Both the position numbers and the translations under genes were made by a program. From Methanobrevibacter sp. (GTDB taxonomy: Archaea > Methanobacteriota > Methanobacteria > Methanobacteriales > Methanobacteriaceae): a stretch of 48,875 nt of DNA. Location: contig JAFUCN010000016.1 in the NCBI GenBank assembly GCA_017459665.1, positions 1 to 48,875 of the forward strand, in the 5' to 3' direction. The notes below the pieces were generated by a model. The model saw nothing but the letters and a program-made list of their open reading frames with translations. It had not been told where the DNA came from and searched no databases. Below are positions 25,614 to 35,369 of this stretch, piece by piece (the first letter of the stretch is position 1; each line of letters starts with the position of its first letter).

Positions 25614-27527
25614 TCAATGTATTCTCACACAATCTAAATTGATTGGAGTTTTAGTCTCAATTTTATAACTTCTATGAATTGAGGATGCTAAGTCCACAGC
25701 TTTGTATGGGTCTCCGTGACAAGTAATGACCTTTTCAGGTCTTGGATTAAGTCTTTTGACATATTCCATAAGTTGTCTTCTGTTGGAGTGTCCACTGAAA
25801 CCGTTGATTGTTTTAACTTCCATTTTAACACAGAATTGTCTTGTTCTTCCGTCATCATCTTCGAGAGGAATTTCTTTCCAACCTTTTTGAACTCTTCTAC
25901 CCATTGAACCTTCAGACTGATATCCTACAAAGATTAAAGTGTTTCTTTCATCTTCACATAACCATTTGAAGTATTCAACAGAGTTTCCTCCAGTAAGCAT
26001 ACCTGATGTGGACAAGATAATTGCTGGTTGTCTTGATTCGACAATCTCTTTTCTTTGGTCGTGGTTTTGAACTTTTTCAAACATGTCTGAAACAAATGGA
26101 TTTCTTCCCATGTGGAAAATTTGGTCTCTTAAGTCTTTACTTAAGTATTCTGGTCTTGCAGTGTGTATTGCAGTTGCTTCCCAAATCATTCCATCAATGT
26201 AGATTGGTACTTCTTCTATTAATCCGTGTCTCATGTACTCTTCCAATACGACCATTAATTCCTGTGCCCTTCCTACAGCAAATACTGGAACCAATACTTT
26301 TCCACCACGTTTAAGGGTTCTGTAGATGGTTTTCATCATTTCTTTTTCAGCATTGTTTCTTGATGGTTGCACATCTTCTTTTCCACCGTATGTACTTTCC
26401 ATGATTACTGTTTCAGCACGTGGGAATCTGATTGTTGCAGGTTCAAGCAATCTTGATGGTTCATATTTGAAATCTCCGGTATATACTAAATTGTGAGCTC
26501 CGTCTCCAATGTGCATATGGGAAATTGCGGAACCTAGGATGTGTCCTGCATTGTGTAAAGTCAATCTTATGTCTGGTGAAATGTCAGTTACTTCACCATA
26601 ATCAAGAGTAATTGTATGTTTGATTGCCTCTTTTACATGTTTTGATGTAAATGGTAGGGGATTGCCTTCTCTGTGGGCAATATCCAAGTGGTCAAACTGT
26701 AAAAGGGTTGTTAAATCTCTGGTTGGGGTTGTACAGTATACTGGTCCATCATATCCATAATGGAAAAGATATGGTACAAATCCGCAGTGATCTAAGTGAG
26801 CGTGAGATATGATAACTGCATCCAATTCTTCAATTGAAAATTCAGGAGCATTCAAATAAGGGAATGCATTTTTATTGTCTGATGCAGCAACATTAACACC
26901 ACAGTCCAGTAATACACGACTGTTAGGTGTCTGCAATAACATTGATGAACGTCCTACTTCTTTAAATCCTCCCATGGAAGTTACTCTGGCCCAGTCGTTA
27001 GGGTATTTACTTCCTTGGTGAATTTGACGTCCTAAACGTTGCAACATCTTTTTCCTGTCTTTACTGCTATTTTTTTGTATAGTTCTAATTTTACCAATAA
27101 TATCAGAACTGATTGGAGGGGTTCTCAATATTTTAGGAGCCCATCCAGTATTTTTAACAATATTTCTTGATGTTACTCCGTATTTTCCAATAACAAGTCC
27201 CGGTTTTTTAGCAGTGATTACTACTTCTCCGGTAACTGTATCAAAGTAAATGTCAGTAATTTCAGCTCCGTCAGGAACTATTTCATGAATTTTATTTATT
27301 GTTGGTTCAGGTTCGAGCAGTGCGCTTTTATCTGACCTGATAATAATTCTTTTTCTTAGTTCTTTTGCAAGTGATCTTATTAAATCACCGTTTTCTGTAA
27401 TAATTTCTGGATTTTTGGTATAAACCACCACTTCAGGTCCTTCAAATTCTACTTTTGAAACCTGAATTTCATTAGGTAGCTTTTGCAAAATCTCCTTTTT
27501 AATATCTTCTAAAATATCTGAAGTCAT
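25614..27527 (-). CDS. fttA: Transcription termination ribonuclease FttA (aCPSF1), KH and beta-CASP domains
   Basis: This 637-residue metallo-beta-lactamase/beta-CASP nuclease is the archaeal CPSF73 homologue that cleaves transcripts after U-rich tracts and terminates transcription. Two N-terminal KH domains (to about residue 180, with [15 protein letters not shown]) precede the nuclease. The nuclease shows SHAHLDHCG near residue 240, [21 protein letters not shown], and the beta-CASP motifs including STSGMLTGG and [14 protein letters not shown] conserved [15 protein letters not shown] end dimerises the family. The length and motif set are complete. It is upstream of purM and downstream of psmB. 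Confidence 0.95.
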   Translation of the reverse strand: MTSDILEDIKKEILQKLPNEIQVSKVEFEGPEVVVYTKNPEIITENGDLIRSLAKELRKRIIIRSDKSALLEPEPTINKIHEIVPDGAEITDIYFDTVTGEVVITAKKPGLVIGKYGVTSRNIVKNTGWAPKILRTPPISSDIIGKIRTIQKNSSKDRKKMLQRLGRQIHQGSKYPNDWARVTSMGGFKEVGRSSMLLQTPNSRVLLDCGVNVAASDNKNAFPYLNAPEFSIEELDAVIISHAHLDHCGFVPYLFHYGYDGPVYCTTPTRDLTTLLQFDHLDIAHREGNPLPFTSKHVKEAIKHTITLDYGEVTDISPDIRLTLHNAGHILGSAISHMHIGDGAHNLVYTGDFKYEPSRLLEPATIRFPRAETVIMESTYGGKEDVQPSRNNAEKEMMKTIYRTLKRGGKVLVPVFAVGRAQELMVVLEEYMRHGLIEEVPIYIDGMIWEATAIHTARPEYLSKDLRDQIFHMGRNPFVSDMFEKVQNHDQRKEIVESRQPAIILSTSGMLTGGNSVEYFKWLCEDERNTLIFVGYQSEGSMGRRVQKGWKEIPLEDDDGRTRQFCVKMEVKTINGFSGHSNRRQLMEYVKRLNPRPEKVITCHGDPYKAVDLASSIHRSYKIETKTPINLDCVRIH

Positions 27528-27658
27528 ATAATCCCTTCAAAAAAAGTTAGTGTATTATTATAGTTTATGAAAAGCTTTTTGCTATAATTAGTAAAATTTC
27601 ATAAACTATCTACACTTATTATATAAAAAAATAGTTAGTTATGAAAAATTAGTTTTGC

Positions 27659-28273
27659 TTATAAATTATCCAAAATCTCATTAATTTTTTCATTATCTAA
27701 CATTTCAAAGCCGTCTTTGTCTACTTTAGCAACTAAATATCCGTTACCGGAATATGTGTCACGTTCAGCAGCAGCTCTGATAGCTCTTATGGCTATTTCG
27801 ATTCCTTCGTCAGTTGTCAAGTCATCTCTAAATCTGTCTTCAAGAACACCGTATGCAACGATTGAACCTGATCCAGTTGAGATGTAAGTGTCTTCAATCA
27901 TACCACCAGCAGGGTCTAGAGAGTAAAGAGATGGTTTGTCTCCGTCCATTCCACCAAGTAATGTCTGAACATACATTGGTCCGGAACGTAAGATGTTTGC
28001 AGTTAATGATGCAGCTGCTTTAACGCTGATTGCGTCATTGTTTCTCATTTGATATAGAGAGACTTCAGCTTCAATAACTTTCATTAAACTTTGAGCATCT
28101 CCAACAGAACCAGCTATGGTTGTTACAATATGATCATCAATTTTAAATATTTTTTCTGCTACTTTATGAGCTACTAAGTTTCCCATACTAGCTCTTCTTT
28201 CACTTGCAAATACAACTCCGTCTTTACAAGTAATTCCAACGGTTGTTGTACCTTCTAGTATTTTATCGTCCAT
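27659..28273 (-). CDS. psmB: Proteasome beta subunit
   Basis: The 204-residue protein is the catalytic subunit of the archaeal 20S proteasome. An 8-residue propeptide ends LEG before the mature Thr (residue 9, TTTVGI). The archaeal catalytic Glu17 and Lys33 (mature numbering) are present in ASERRAS and KVAEKI. The family GSVGDAQSL and TGSGSIVAYGVLEDRF motifs follow. The alpha subunit is elsewhere. GAGGTG is the ribosome binding site. The upstream region is divergent with taw2. Confidence 0.96.
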   Translation of the reverse strand: MDDKILEGTTTVGITCKDGVVFASERRASMGNLVAHKVAEKIFKIDDHIVTTIAGSVGDAQSLMKVIEAEVSLYQMRNNDAISVKAAASLTANILRSGPMYVQTLLGGMDGDKPSLYSLDPAGGMIEDTYISTGSGSIVAYGVLEDRFRDDLTTDEGIEIAIRAIRAAAERDTYSGNGYLVAKVDKDGFEMLDNEKINEILDNL

Positions 28274-28455
28274 TTAAATACACCTCATATAAGTATTTAA
28301 AATATCTAATTTCAACTACTCATAGGTAATATAACAAAACAAATTAACACTTTCTTATGTTAATTTTATTTAAAATCAGAATCAATAATTAGTATAAACT
28401 AACAATATAAATATTAGCTATTTGAATATATAAAGTTTTCTTTTAGGGTGTGGAT

Positions 28456-29184
28456 ATGAAATATAAAAAAATTGGAGATATTTTGATTTTGGATAATAAT
28501 TACTCTGATGATGATTTTAAAGAGCTGTCTAAAAAGCACAATGTTAAAACCATAATGAAAATCAATCATATTCAGGGAACCAAAAGGGAGCCGGTTTATA
28601 AGATTCTTTATGGAAGCGAAACAGAAACGATAAATAAGGAAAATGGATGTCTGTTTAAACTGGATTTGGCGAAAGTAATGTGGTCAAAAGGAAATAATAA
28701 TGAACGATTAAGAATAGCTAAATTAGTTGAAGATGGAGAAACAGTAATTGACATGTTTGCCGGTATCGGTTATTTTTCAATTCCAATAGGCGTTCATGCA
28801 AATGCAAAAGTTGTCAATTCAATTGAAATCAATCCTAATTCTTATCATTTTTTATGCGAAAATATCAAACTGAATAAATTAACAAATATAAATCCTATTT
28901 TAGGCGACTGTATGGTTGAAACTCCTAATTTTAAAGCTGACCGTATTGTAATGGGATATGTAAAAACAACACATCACTATCTTAAAGTTGCAATTGACAG
29001 CTTAAATAACGGGGGGATAATCCATTATCATGAAACAGTTCCTGAAAAACTAATGAATACGAGGCCTATTGAGCGAATCAAAGCCCAGGCTGGAGACAGG
29101 GATGTTGAACTGTTAAAAATAAATAAAATTAAAAAATATTCTCCGGGCGTCTGGCATGTGGTTATTGATGCCTGCATTGATTAA
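28456..29184 (+). CDS. taw2: tRNA(Phe) wybutosine aminocarboxypropyltransferase Taw2
   Basis: The 242-residue protein has the Trm5/TYW2 fold. A short N-terminal domain is followed by WSKGNNNERLRIAKL, VIDMFAGIGYFSIPIGVHA (SAM site) and SIEINPNSYHFLCENIKLNKL. MGYVKTTHHYL replaces the NLP motif of Trm5 and points to Taw2. Taw2 transfers the 3-amino-3-carboxypropyl group from SAM to 4-demethylwyosine at position 37. ATG 28456 is used because AGGGTG at 28445-28450 is the ribosome binding site; an in-frame GTG at 28450 is less likely. Its 3' end overlaps the convergent cofG by 23 bases. Confidence 0.85.
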   Translation: MKYKKIGDILILDNNYSDDDFKELSKKHNVKTIMKINHIQGTKREPVYKILYGSETETINKENGCLFKLDLAKVMWSKGNNNERLRIAKLVEDGETVIDMFAGIGYFSIPIGVHANAKVVNSIEINPNSYHFLCENIKLNKLTNINPILGDCMVETPNFKADRIVMGYVKTTHHYLKVAIDSLNNGGIIHYHETVPEKLMNTRPIERIKAQAGDRDVELLKINKIKKYSPGVWHVVIDACID

Positions 29185-30259
29185 CTTTATCTAAAAGATA
29201 ATCGCTTAACCATTCGCTGTTGATATATTTGTCATAAATGCATAGTCTTTCAACTAATTTAAAACCAGCATCTTCAGTTAACTTTTCAAGCTCATCAATT
29301 CCAGGCCATGGAGAAGTAATGTTTACAAAATCAGGACTTACTGGTGAAACTCCACCCCAATCGTCAGCGCCGCATAATAAGAATATCTGTGCAGTGTCAT
29401 TGTTTAGGTTAGGCGGTACCTGGATACTTACATCAGTATCTCCAAACACCAGGCATCCTGCAATTACTGTTCTTATCATATCTAAAAAGCTTGGCTCTTG
29501 CCAATTTTCCATTTCAATTCCAGGTATTGGTGTAAAATTCTGAATAATAACTTCCTGAATATGTCCGTAAGTGTCATATAATTCTCTTATGGTCAATAAG
29601 GAATCAGCTATTTCTTCTTTGGTCTCACCAATTCCGATTAAAATTCCAGTGGTATATGGAATTTTCAATTTTCCCGCATTAGCAATGGTTTCAATCCTAA
29701 CTGTTGGGTTTTTACCGGGGCTTTTGTTATGTGCTGGCAGTTCCATCAATCTATTTGATGAATTTTCAAGCATCAAACCCATGGAAGCATTGACTTTTTT
29801 TAGTCTTTTTAAATCTTCAAAGGAGTAATTTCCTCCGTTGGTGTGTGGAAGCAATGTAGTTTCATCTAATGTCATCTGGCAGATGTCAACCACGTAATCA
29901 ATCATTTTTTCATAGCCGAATTCATTTAATCTCAAACGGACAATTTCCTCTTCATCGGCATCTTCACCAAAAGCAAACATAGCTTCTTTACAGCCGTATT
30001 CTTCGGCTTCCTTTAAGCTTTCTAAGATTTCTTCCTTGCTTTTAAGGATTATGGCTTCCGGATCTTCAGGATTCTTTTTAAAATTGCAGTATCCGCAGTC
30101 ATTTCTGCATATTTCGGTTAATGGTATGAATACGTTTTTAGAATAAGTAATGAGATTATTCTCCCTAAATTTAACTGTTTGTGACATATATTCAATTATT
30201 TCACTGTCAGTTGCATTTAATATTTGGAGAATATCTTCTTTGTTTAAATTTAAGGGCAT
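29162..30259 (-). CDS. cofG: FO synthase subunit 1 CofG (radical SAM)
   Basis: CofG with CofH makes 7,8-didemethyl-8-hydroxy-5-deazariboflavin, the chromophore of F420. The 365-residue protein has the radical SAM cluster motif in FIPLTEICRNDCGYCNFKK (C-x3-C-x2-C), LPHTNGGNYS, MGLMLENSSNRLMELPAHNKSPGK, and TTGILIGIGETKEEIADSL. It ends with WGGVSPVSPDFVNI and PWPGIDEL, typical of CofG and not CofH. Its ATG shares one base with the stop of the preceding gene (TAATG). CofH is not in the window. Confidence 0.94.
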   Translation of the reverse strand: MPLNLNKEDILQILNATDSEIIEYMSQTVKFRENNLITYSKNVFIPLTEICRNDCGYCNFKKNPEDPEAIILKSKEEILESLKEAEEYGCKEAMFAFGEDADEEEIVRLRLNEFGYEKMIDYVVDICQMTLDETTLLPHTNGGNYSFEDLKRLKKVNASMGLMLENSSNRLMELPAHNKSPGKNPTVRIETIANAGKLKIPYTTGILIGIGETKEEIADSLLTIRELYDTYGHIQEVIIQNFTPIPGIEMENWQEPSFLDMIRTVIAGCLVFGDTDVSIQVPPNLNNDTAQIFLLCGADDWGGVSPVSPDFVNITSPWPGIDELEKLTEDAGFKLVERLCIYDKYINSEWLSDYLLDKVNQCRHQ

Positions 30260-30702
30260 TATTCCACTTCACGTTCTGAAACAGTAACTTCTACATATAA
30301 TGGTGGGATTTCATTTTTGTCTTCCCAGATAGCAATTACAACATCAAAACTTGGAAGTTCGAATACTTTATATTCAACTACAAGCCCCATTGATTCGAGG
30401 TCTTCTTTAACTCTCATGAATCCCTGATTATCAACAGCACCAGTAGTAACTTCACTTTCTTGAATATGTTTGTCTCCAGATTTGAGAATTTCACTTATCT
30501 CTTCTGAAGTTGCATCTACTTCGGTTCCACCAAGAATTTCACCAATTTCTGAAAGCTTAGCATCAAATTCGCTGATTGGTATTACTTTTCTTGATTTTCC
30601 TCTAACAATTAATATTTTATCATTATTGATTGCAGGTCTTGATCCTTTAAATGAATCAAAAAAGCCCATTACTTGTCCTGCAATTTCATAAGTCTTTTTC
30701 AT
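30259..30702 (-). CDS. Conserved methanogen protein of unknown function (DUF2120-like)
   Basis: The 147-residue soluble protein starts MKKTYEIAGQVMGFFDSFKGSRPA and has KILIVRGKSRKVIPISEFD, an acidic middle and a C-terminal YKVFELPSFDVVIAIWEDKNE. I recall a DUF2120 family in methanogens with a similar start, but this is not verified. It lies 11 bp after mptA and overlaps the cofG start by one base, so mptA, this gene and cofG are one operon. A role tied to pterin or F420 synthesis is suggested by that position alone. No catalytic motif is evident. Confidence 0.65.
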   Translation of the reverse strand: MKKTYEIAGQVMGFFDSFKGSRPAINNDKILIVRGKSRKVIPISEFDAKLSEIGEILGGTEVDATSEEISEILKSGDKHIQESEVTTGAVDNQGFMRVKEDLESMGLVVEYKVFELPSFDVVIAIWEDKNEIPPLYVEVTVSEREVE

Positions 30703-30713
30703 TAAATCAGATC

Positions 30714-31655
30714 CTAGTGAATATTTAATTCTTCTTTCAATTCACCAAGTGTTGTTACCTTTTCTGCAAATGCATTGTGTCTGTGTATACTTTCATGATT
30801 TTCTTGACGAGCAGTAATCAATGTGTCATCTGGGAAATCAGCATATTTATTGGCCATTTTTTCCATCATGTTTCTGACACAGTCTTCTACAAATACAGGT
30901 TTTCTGTGAGCATTCATTACAGTTGCATTTTCGTCAGGTCTTTTAAGTAATTCACACACTGGTGAACTCATTGAACTTTCAATAATGTCAATAATGTCTT
31001 CTGCTTTAACAATCTTGTCTTCCGGAACTTCTATCAATACAGTTCCAACCCCTCTTTGGTTGTGGGAAGCAAAAGTAACAGTATCTAAAACTTTTTGTGT
31101 AGTTTCTTCATCTAAAAATTCTAATAATTTGTTTTTATCAGATTCTTTGACAGATTCCTGTGCACATGGACAAACAGTCATTCCAACAACTTCAGCACCA
31201 ATGCTTTTTCTGATTGATACGTTGCCTTCTTCATCTCTAAGTCCAACAGCTTTTGCTTTTAGCTCAGCCATTTCTTGAGTTTTGTTTTCTGTGACTGGTG
31301 ACTTTTTCATGAACATAAAATCAGTAGTCATGGAAATTTCCACACGTCTTGCATATTCATGTTTGGTCATCATTTTGTCTACAATCTTAGCACATAATGA
31401 TTCAATGTCTACAGTAGAATCTTTAGCAACGGTTTCGAGAACTTCGCTAATAGCTTCCGGGTTCCTAGACATGTGAACACCTTTTTGATCATTTGGCAAA
31501 TCCACAAATGCATCAAATGTAGGTAATAGTATTATAGGTCTTTTATTAGTTCTTTCTAGTTGTAATAATTTTTTAACTCCGGTTACACCTACTCTAGTTA
31601 ACTTTATAGGTATGCTAGGAGCATCGTCTTGAGTATCGGGTAAGCAAATTGCCAA
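30714..31655 (-). CDS. mptA: GTP cyclohydrolase MptA (FolE2/GCYH-IB type)
   Basis: MptA opens GTP to 7,8-dihydro-D-neopterin 2',3'-cyclic phosphate, the first step of methanopterin synthesis, using Fe(II). The 313-residue protein has the N-terminal LTRVGVTGVKKLLQLE, FDAFVDLPNDQKGVHMSR, VEISMTTDFMF, and VGMTVCPCAQE with candidate metal or active-site cysteines. SHNQRGVGTVLIEV and RKPVFVEDCVRNMME follow. The start is TTG at 31655, supported by GAGGTT six bases upstream; no ATG precedes the conserved start region. It is the first gene of the mptA-DUF2120-cofG operon. Dihydroneopterin-type products also feed the queD branch. Confidence 0.93.
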   Translation of the reverse strand: MAICLPDTQDDAPSIPIKLTRVGVTGVKKLLQLERTNKRPIILLPTFDAFVDLPNDQKGVHMSRNPEAISEVLETVAKDSTVDIESLCAKIVDKMMTKHEYARRVEISMTTDFMFMKKSPVTENKTQEMAELKAKAVGLRDEEGNVSIRKSIGAEVVGMTVCPCAQESVKESDKNKLLEFLDEETTQKVLDTVTFASHNQRGVGTVLIEVPEDKIVKAEDIIDIIESSMSSPVCELLKRPDENATVMNAHRKPVFVEDCVRNMMEKMANKYADFPDDTLITARQENHESIHRHNAFAEKVTTLGELKEELNIH

Positions 31656-31833
31656 TTTAATAACCTCGAATTTTTTGATTAAACATTTATATTTTAGTTT
31701 CTTTTCATTTATATACTTGAATAATTGGCTAATTTATATAATTTAGGCATGTAATTGTAAAATTCTATTACACTTAATGAAAAAAAGTAGTATTTTTGAA
31801 CGATGTTAAAATTTATTTTAAAATAAGTAATTT

Positions 31834-31858
31834 AAAAGCAGTTTTTAAAACTGCTTTT
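31834..31858 (-). terminator. Palindromic terminator downstream of lrp
   Basis: AAAAGCAGTTTT (31834-31845) and AAAACTGCTTTT (31847-31858) form a 12-bp perfect stem around a single base. It follows the end of the minus-strand Lrp gene (31870) and separates it from mptA. Confidence 0.7.
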
Positions 31859-31869
31859 TGATATTGAAT

Positions 31870-32346
31870 TTATAAGATATTTGAAGATCCCATATCTTCT
31901 TTGATTACATCTAAAACGGTTTGTGTGTAGGTTCTTTCTATAATTGGGTCTTTCAATAATTCTTTAATAAATGCATTCAATTCATTGGTGTTTCTGAATT
32001 TAGCAATAAGGAATGCATCGTATTCTCCGGTAACGTCGTAAATTCCAACAACATTTTTATTAAAGAAAGTTTTTTCTTCCCAGTTTTTGAGTTTTCCACC
32101 TTTTACTCTAACTCCTATGATGGTGGTTAATACAAAACCTAACTTTTCATGGTCAATTACTGGTGAGAATTTTTTGATTACTCCTGATTTGACCATCTTG
32201 TCAATACGATTGTGAACAGTACCTACAGAAACATCTAAACTGCGTGAAATTTGTCTATAGGATGTTCTTACGTCTTCATTAATAATCTTAAGGATGTTAA
32301 CGTCTGTGTCATCCAATTTTATAACATTGTCTTTAGTCTTTACCAT
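31870..32346 (-). CDS. Lrp/AsnC family transcriptional regulator
   Basis: The 158-residue protein has an N-terminal winged helix (LDDTDVNILKIINEDVRTSYRQISRSLDVSVGTVHNRIDKM, residues about 10-50). The KSGVIKKFSPVID linker and a C-terminal RAM/AsnC effector-binding domain (VLTTIIGVRVKGGK, VTGEYDAFLIAKF) follow. Archaeal Lrp proteins act as octamers or dimers and repress or activate by binding palindromes near the TATA box. GGGAG upstream is the ribosome binding site. A palindromic site lies just ahead of its start, so autoregulation is likely. Its ligand is unknown. Confidence 0.92.
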   Translation of the reverse strand: MVKTKDNVIKLDDTDVNILKIINEDVRTSYRQISRSLDVSVGTVHNRIDKMVKSGVIKKFSPVIDHEKLGFVLTTIIGVRVKGGKLKNWEEKTFFNKNVVGIYDVTGEYDAFLIAKFRNTNELNAFIKELLKDPIIERTYTQTVLDVIKEDMGSSNIL

Positions 32347-32367
32347 TTTGAATCTCCCTTCTAATTC

Positions 32368-32396
32368 ATAGGCAAATAAGTAATCTTACTACCTAT
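32368..32396 (-). promoter_or_regulatory. Candidate Lrp operator upstream of the lrp gene
   Basis: AGTAA (32379-32383), TC, TTACT (32386-32390) form a near-centred palindrome. Outer arms ATAGG (32368-32372) and CCTAT (32392-32396) flank it. On the minus strand it lies between a TATA-like ATATATAGG and the gene start at 32346, where a bound repressor would block initiation. Confidence 0.5.
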
Positions 32397-32611
32397 ATAT
32401 TAATAACATTTTCATAATATTTAAAAGTTTATATAAAATTTTCAATTTTTCATTAATTTTTTTGGTAAATTTAAACAATGATTTGGTATTTGAAGATTTT
32501 TTTCCAACATTTTTTGAATAAATTAGGTAATCAATTAATTATTTATTTATTTCAAATTAACATTGATAAATTCTGAAAAATTATCAGTATTTTCATTAAA
32601 AATGTAATATA

Positions 32612-33772
32612 TTATTCACATATTCTTAGTAAAATTTTGTTTATCTCATCAATATTTGCATCAGTTTTTATTCCCAATGGATTGTAATGTGTTTTAATTG
32701 CTACAAAGCCTTCCTTTTTAATCTCATCAAAAATCAAATCTAATTTTGGAGCACTGATTTTCAAGGATTTACAAACTGTATGAACATCAAAAAATGTCAC
32801 AGGAGCTTCAGCTTCTAAAAGACAACTGTTTAACAATTTTAATGCTTGTTTTTTAGTATTGATTTTTTTATGCTCTGTTTGTTCAATCATCTTTTCGATA
32901 AATTCTTTATTTTGGATATTTCCCAGCCATAACGGGCCTGCATGAATTAATTTTTCACCACAAACAGGGCAGATTTCTTCAATCGGGCTGGCAAGTCCCT
33001 TGCTTGTTTGTCTGTGCAGGCAATTTTTGCAATGGCTGATGTATCCGATATTTTTCAAGGATTCGTCAGTCTTTTTAGGGCCTTTTTTAACTTCAATATA
33101 TAATCTCATGTAATGTTCTGTACTGTGGGACATTTTAACTTCAATAAATTTTCCATATTTTGACAAGGTTAAAGCAACAAACCCGGCAAGTATTCTTATT
33201 CCTGTTTCATGACAATACTCACTTTTGTAGGGCTTTGAATTGTATTTGCGGATGCAAGGTTCTTTGTATGTTCCGCATAATGCTGAGGTATCAGTGGCAG
33301 TAACGCATAAAAGTGAGTTTCTTCTGGCACAATAGCCTGCGGAGTCTAAAAATGGGGAAGGTGTGCCGAACGGATCAATATCAATAACATCAAATTCTCC
33401 TCTCTTCATTCTTAAAAACATGCTGGCGTCATGCTGATAAACTTCAATGTCTTCTAAATTATTTAATTCGATGTTGTGTCTTTCGTAATAATTGGCAGTT
33501 TCACTTATATCATTGATGCATACATTACCAACGCCTTCAATCTCGTTTTTATAACGGACGCCACGAATTCCACTACCTCCAAACAGATCGCAAATGTTTA
33601 TTTCTCTTTCCTGTTCTTCCTGAAATACTTGTATTGCAAGGATGGATAAGTCCCTATTCAGTTCCATGTGGGGATTGTAGAAAACCGGTGCATCAGAGGA
33701 AACCTTTTCATATTCGGGAAATTCAATTTTTGTTAATCCTTCTTCAACATGTTTAATTTTATAGTCATCCAT
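32612..33772 (-). CDS. trm1: tRNA (guanine(26)-N(2))-dimethyltransferase
   Basis: Trm1 makes N2,N2-dimethylguanosine at tRNA position 26. The 386-residue protein begins KIKHVEEGLTKIEF and has SDAPVFYNPHMELNRDLSILA. The SAM-binding CDLFGGSGIRGVRY, IDIDPFGTPSPFLDSA and TATDTSALCGTY motifs follow. A zinc-ribbon-like region has two CxxC pairs (HCKNCLHRQ and ICPVCGEK). These are standard for archaeal Trm1 at the usual length. It stands alone on the minus strand, divergent from the aminotransferase gene. Confidence 0.95.
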   Translation of the reverse strand: MDDYKIKHVEEGLTKIEFPEYEKVSSDAPVFYNPHMELNRDLSILAIQVFQEEQEREINICDLFGGSGIRGVRYKNEIEGVGNVCINDISETANYYERHNIELNNLEDIEVYQHDASMFLRMKRGEFDVIDIDPFGTPSPFLDSAGYCARRNSLLCVTATDTSALCGTYKEPCIRKYNSKPYKSEYCHETGIRILAGFVALTLSKYGKFIEVKMSHSTEHYMRLYIEVKKGPKKTDESLKNIGYISHCKNCLHRQTSKGLASPIEEICPVCGEKLIHAGPLWLGNIQNKEFIEKMIEQTEHKKINTKKQALKLLNSCLLEAEAPVTFFDVHTVCKSLKISAPKLDLIFDEIKKEGFVAIKTHYNPLGIKTDANIDEINKILLRICE

Positions 33773-33879
33773 TAATTCTCACTCTTAATTCTCTTAATTA
33801 TTATGTAATGTTTTAAATATCATTAGATTTAAATATTAGTATAGATATTTTAATTTATTTTAAAAAATTGGTGATAAAT

Positions 33880-34986
33880 GTGTCAGATATTAAAGTTCCT
33901 ATTGCAAAACCAATAATTGGAGAAGAAGAAATTGAAAATGTAGTTGAAGTTTTAAAATCAGGAATGATTGCTCAAGGCCCTAAAGTTGAGGAATTTGAAC
34001 AGAAATTTGCTGATTGGGTCGGAGCAAAATATGGTATTGCCGTAAACTCCGGAACTGCAGCGCTTCATGTTGCTTTGCTTTCATGTGGCGTTGGTGAAGG
34101 CGATGAAGTCATTACAACTCCATTTACATTTATTGCAAGCGGAAATGCAATTGTATATACTGGAGCAAAGCCTGTTTTTGCAGATATTGATTTAAAAACT
34201 TACACTATCAATCCGGATTCAATTGAAGCTTTAATAACTGAAAAAACTAAAGCGATTTTGCCTGTTCAGTTATATGGTCAGTCTGCAAACATGGATAAGA
34301 TCAACGAAATTGCAGAAAAACATGGTCTGATTGTTATTGAGGATGCAGCACAGGCTCACGGTGCAACCTGCAACGGCAAAAAGGTAGGAAGCATGGGCGA
34401 CATGTCCTGTTTTAGTTTTTATCCTACAAAAAACATGACAACTTCTGAAGGTGGAATTATCACAACTGACGATGAGGATCTGGCTGAAAATGCAAAGATG
34501 TTTAGGGCACACGGAGCTAGCGTAAGATATCACCATGATGCAATAGGATACAACTTTAGAATGACCGATATCTCCGCAGCAATAGGTCTTGCACAATTAA
34601 ACAACATAGATGAATTCAATGATAAAAGAATAGAAAATGCTGCTTATTTAAATGAAGGCCTAAAAGATGTTGAAGGAGTCATTACACCATATTGTGCTTA
34701 TGACTCAAAACATGTATATCACCAATACACAATCCGTGTCGAAAAAGGAGACAGGGATGACTGGGTGGATATAATTAATGAATGTGGCGTTGGAACTGGT
34801 ATTCATTATCCGATTCCATTGTACAACCAGCCAATCTATAAGGCATTAGGCATTGAAGGGGATTGTCCAAATGCAGAACTTGCAGCAGACAATGTAATTT
34901 CCCTGCCGGTACATCCTTCTCTTACAAAAGAAGATTTGGATTTAGTAATTGAAGCGGTTAAAACTGCTTCTGAAAAATTATGTTAG
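33880..34986 (+). CDS. DegT/DnrJ/EryC1/StrS family aminotransferase
   Basis: The 368-residue PLP enzyme has [23 protein letters not shown] near the start, [34 protein letters not shown] with the PLP-contacting Asp, and [15 protein letters not shown] with the Schiff-base Lys at about residue 184. Members transfer amino groups to nucleotide-linked sugars for surface polysaccharides or glycans, and the exact sugar cannot be told here. GTG 33880 is chosen because GGTGAT at 33870-33875 is a ribosome binding site five bases upstream; TTG 33868 and GTG 33871 are in frame but poorly placed. No other sugar genes are next to it. Confidence 0.88.
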   Translation: MSDIKVPIAKPIIGEEEIENVVEVLKSGMIAQGPKVEEFEQKFADWVGAKYGIAVNSGTAALHVALLSCGVGEGDEVITTPFTFIASGNAIVYTGAKPVFADIDLKTYTINPDSIEALITEKTKAILPVQLYGQSANMDKINEIAEKHGLIVIEDAAQAHGATCNGKKVGSMGDMSCFSFYPTKNMTTSEGGIITTDDEDLAENAKMFRAHGASVRYHHDAIGYNFRMTDISAAIGLAQLNNIDEFNDKRIENAAYLNEGLKDVEGVITPYCAYDSKHVYHQYTIRVEKGDRDDWVDIINECGVGTGIHYPIPLYNQPIYKALGIEGDCPNAELAADNVISLPVHPSLTKEDLDLVIEAVKTASEKLC

Positions 34987-35000
34987 TTTTTTAAACTAAC
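34982..35000. terminator. Terminator between convergent aminotransferase and thiamine-binding protein genes
   Basis: GTTAGTTT (34982-34989) and AAACTAAC (34993-35000) form an 8-bp stem with a three-base loop. A T-rich tract follows on the plus strand. The aminotransferase stop codon is inside the stem. Confidence 0.7.
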
Positions 35001-35013
35001 TTTTCTATTTTTT

Positions 35014-35319
35014 TCATTTCAACATTTGATTAACGGTATCAACTTTAGCATCCAGAGTTCTGTTTTCAAGGTCTCTTCGGTCATCTATTTTTATAACTGT
35101 GTAAACTCTTCCGATTCCAAGTTCAAAAATAGCTTCTTGAGCATTTGCAATTGCTTCATAAAGCTCTGTTAAGCTTTCTGCTTCTATTTGTGTTCCCATT
35201 CCTGTCAACTGATAGTTAAGTCCTGAATCTTTAATTGACTGGACTGCAGCGGTTACATAATCCTTGCACTCGGTAGTTTCGGTTCCTACAGGTAAAATTG
35301 CAAAATCACATGTAATCAT
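35014..35319 (-). CDS. MTH1187-type thiamine-binding protein
   Basis: The 101-residue protein matches the MTH1187/YkoF-like family (formerly DUF77), small ferredoxin-like proteins that form tetramers and bind thiamine or related ligands. Key features are the MITCDFAILPVGTETTECKDYV start, the YQLTGMGTQIEAESLTELYEAI segment and the VIKIDDRRD end. The ligand is inferred from the family. It starts 50 bp from the divergent thiolation enzyme gene, and its end is convergent with the aminotransferase. Confidence 0.87.
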   Translation of the reverse strand: MITCDFAILPVGTETTECKDYVTAAVQSIKDSGLNYQLTGMGTQIEAESLTELYEAIANAQEAIFELGIGRVYTVIKIDDRRDLENRTLDAKVDTVNQMLK

Positions 35320-35369
35320 TTAATCACATTGTAAAATTATTTATTTATCTTTTAATAAATCATTTTGTA

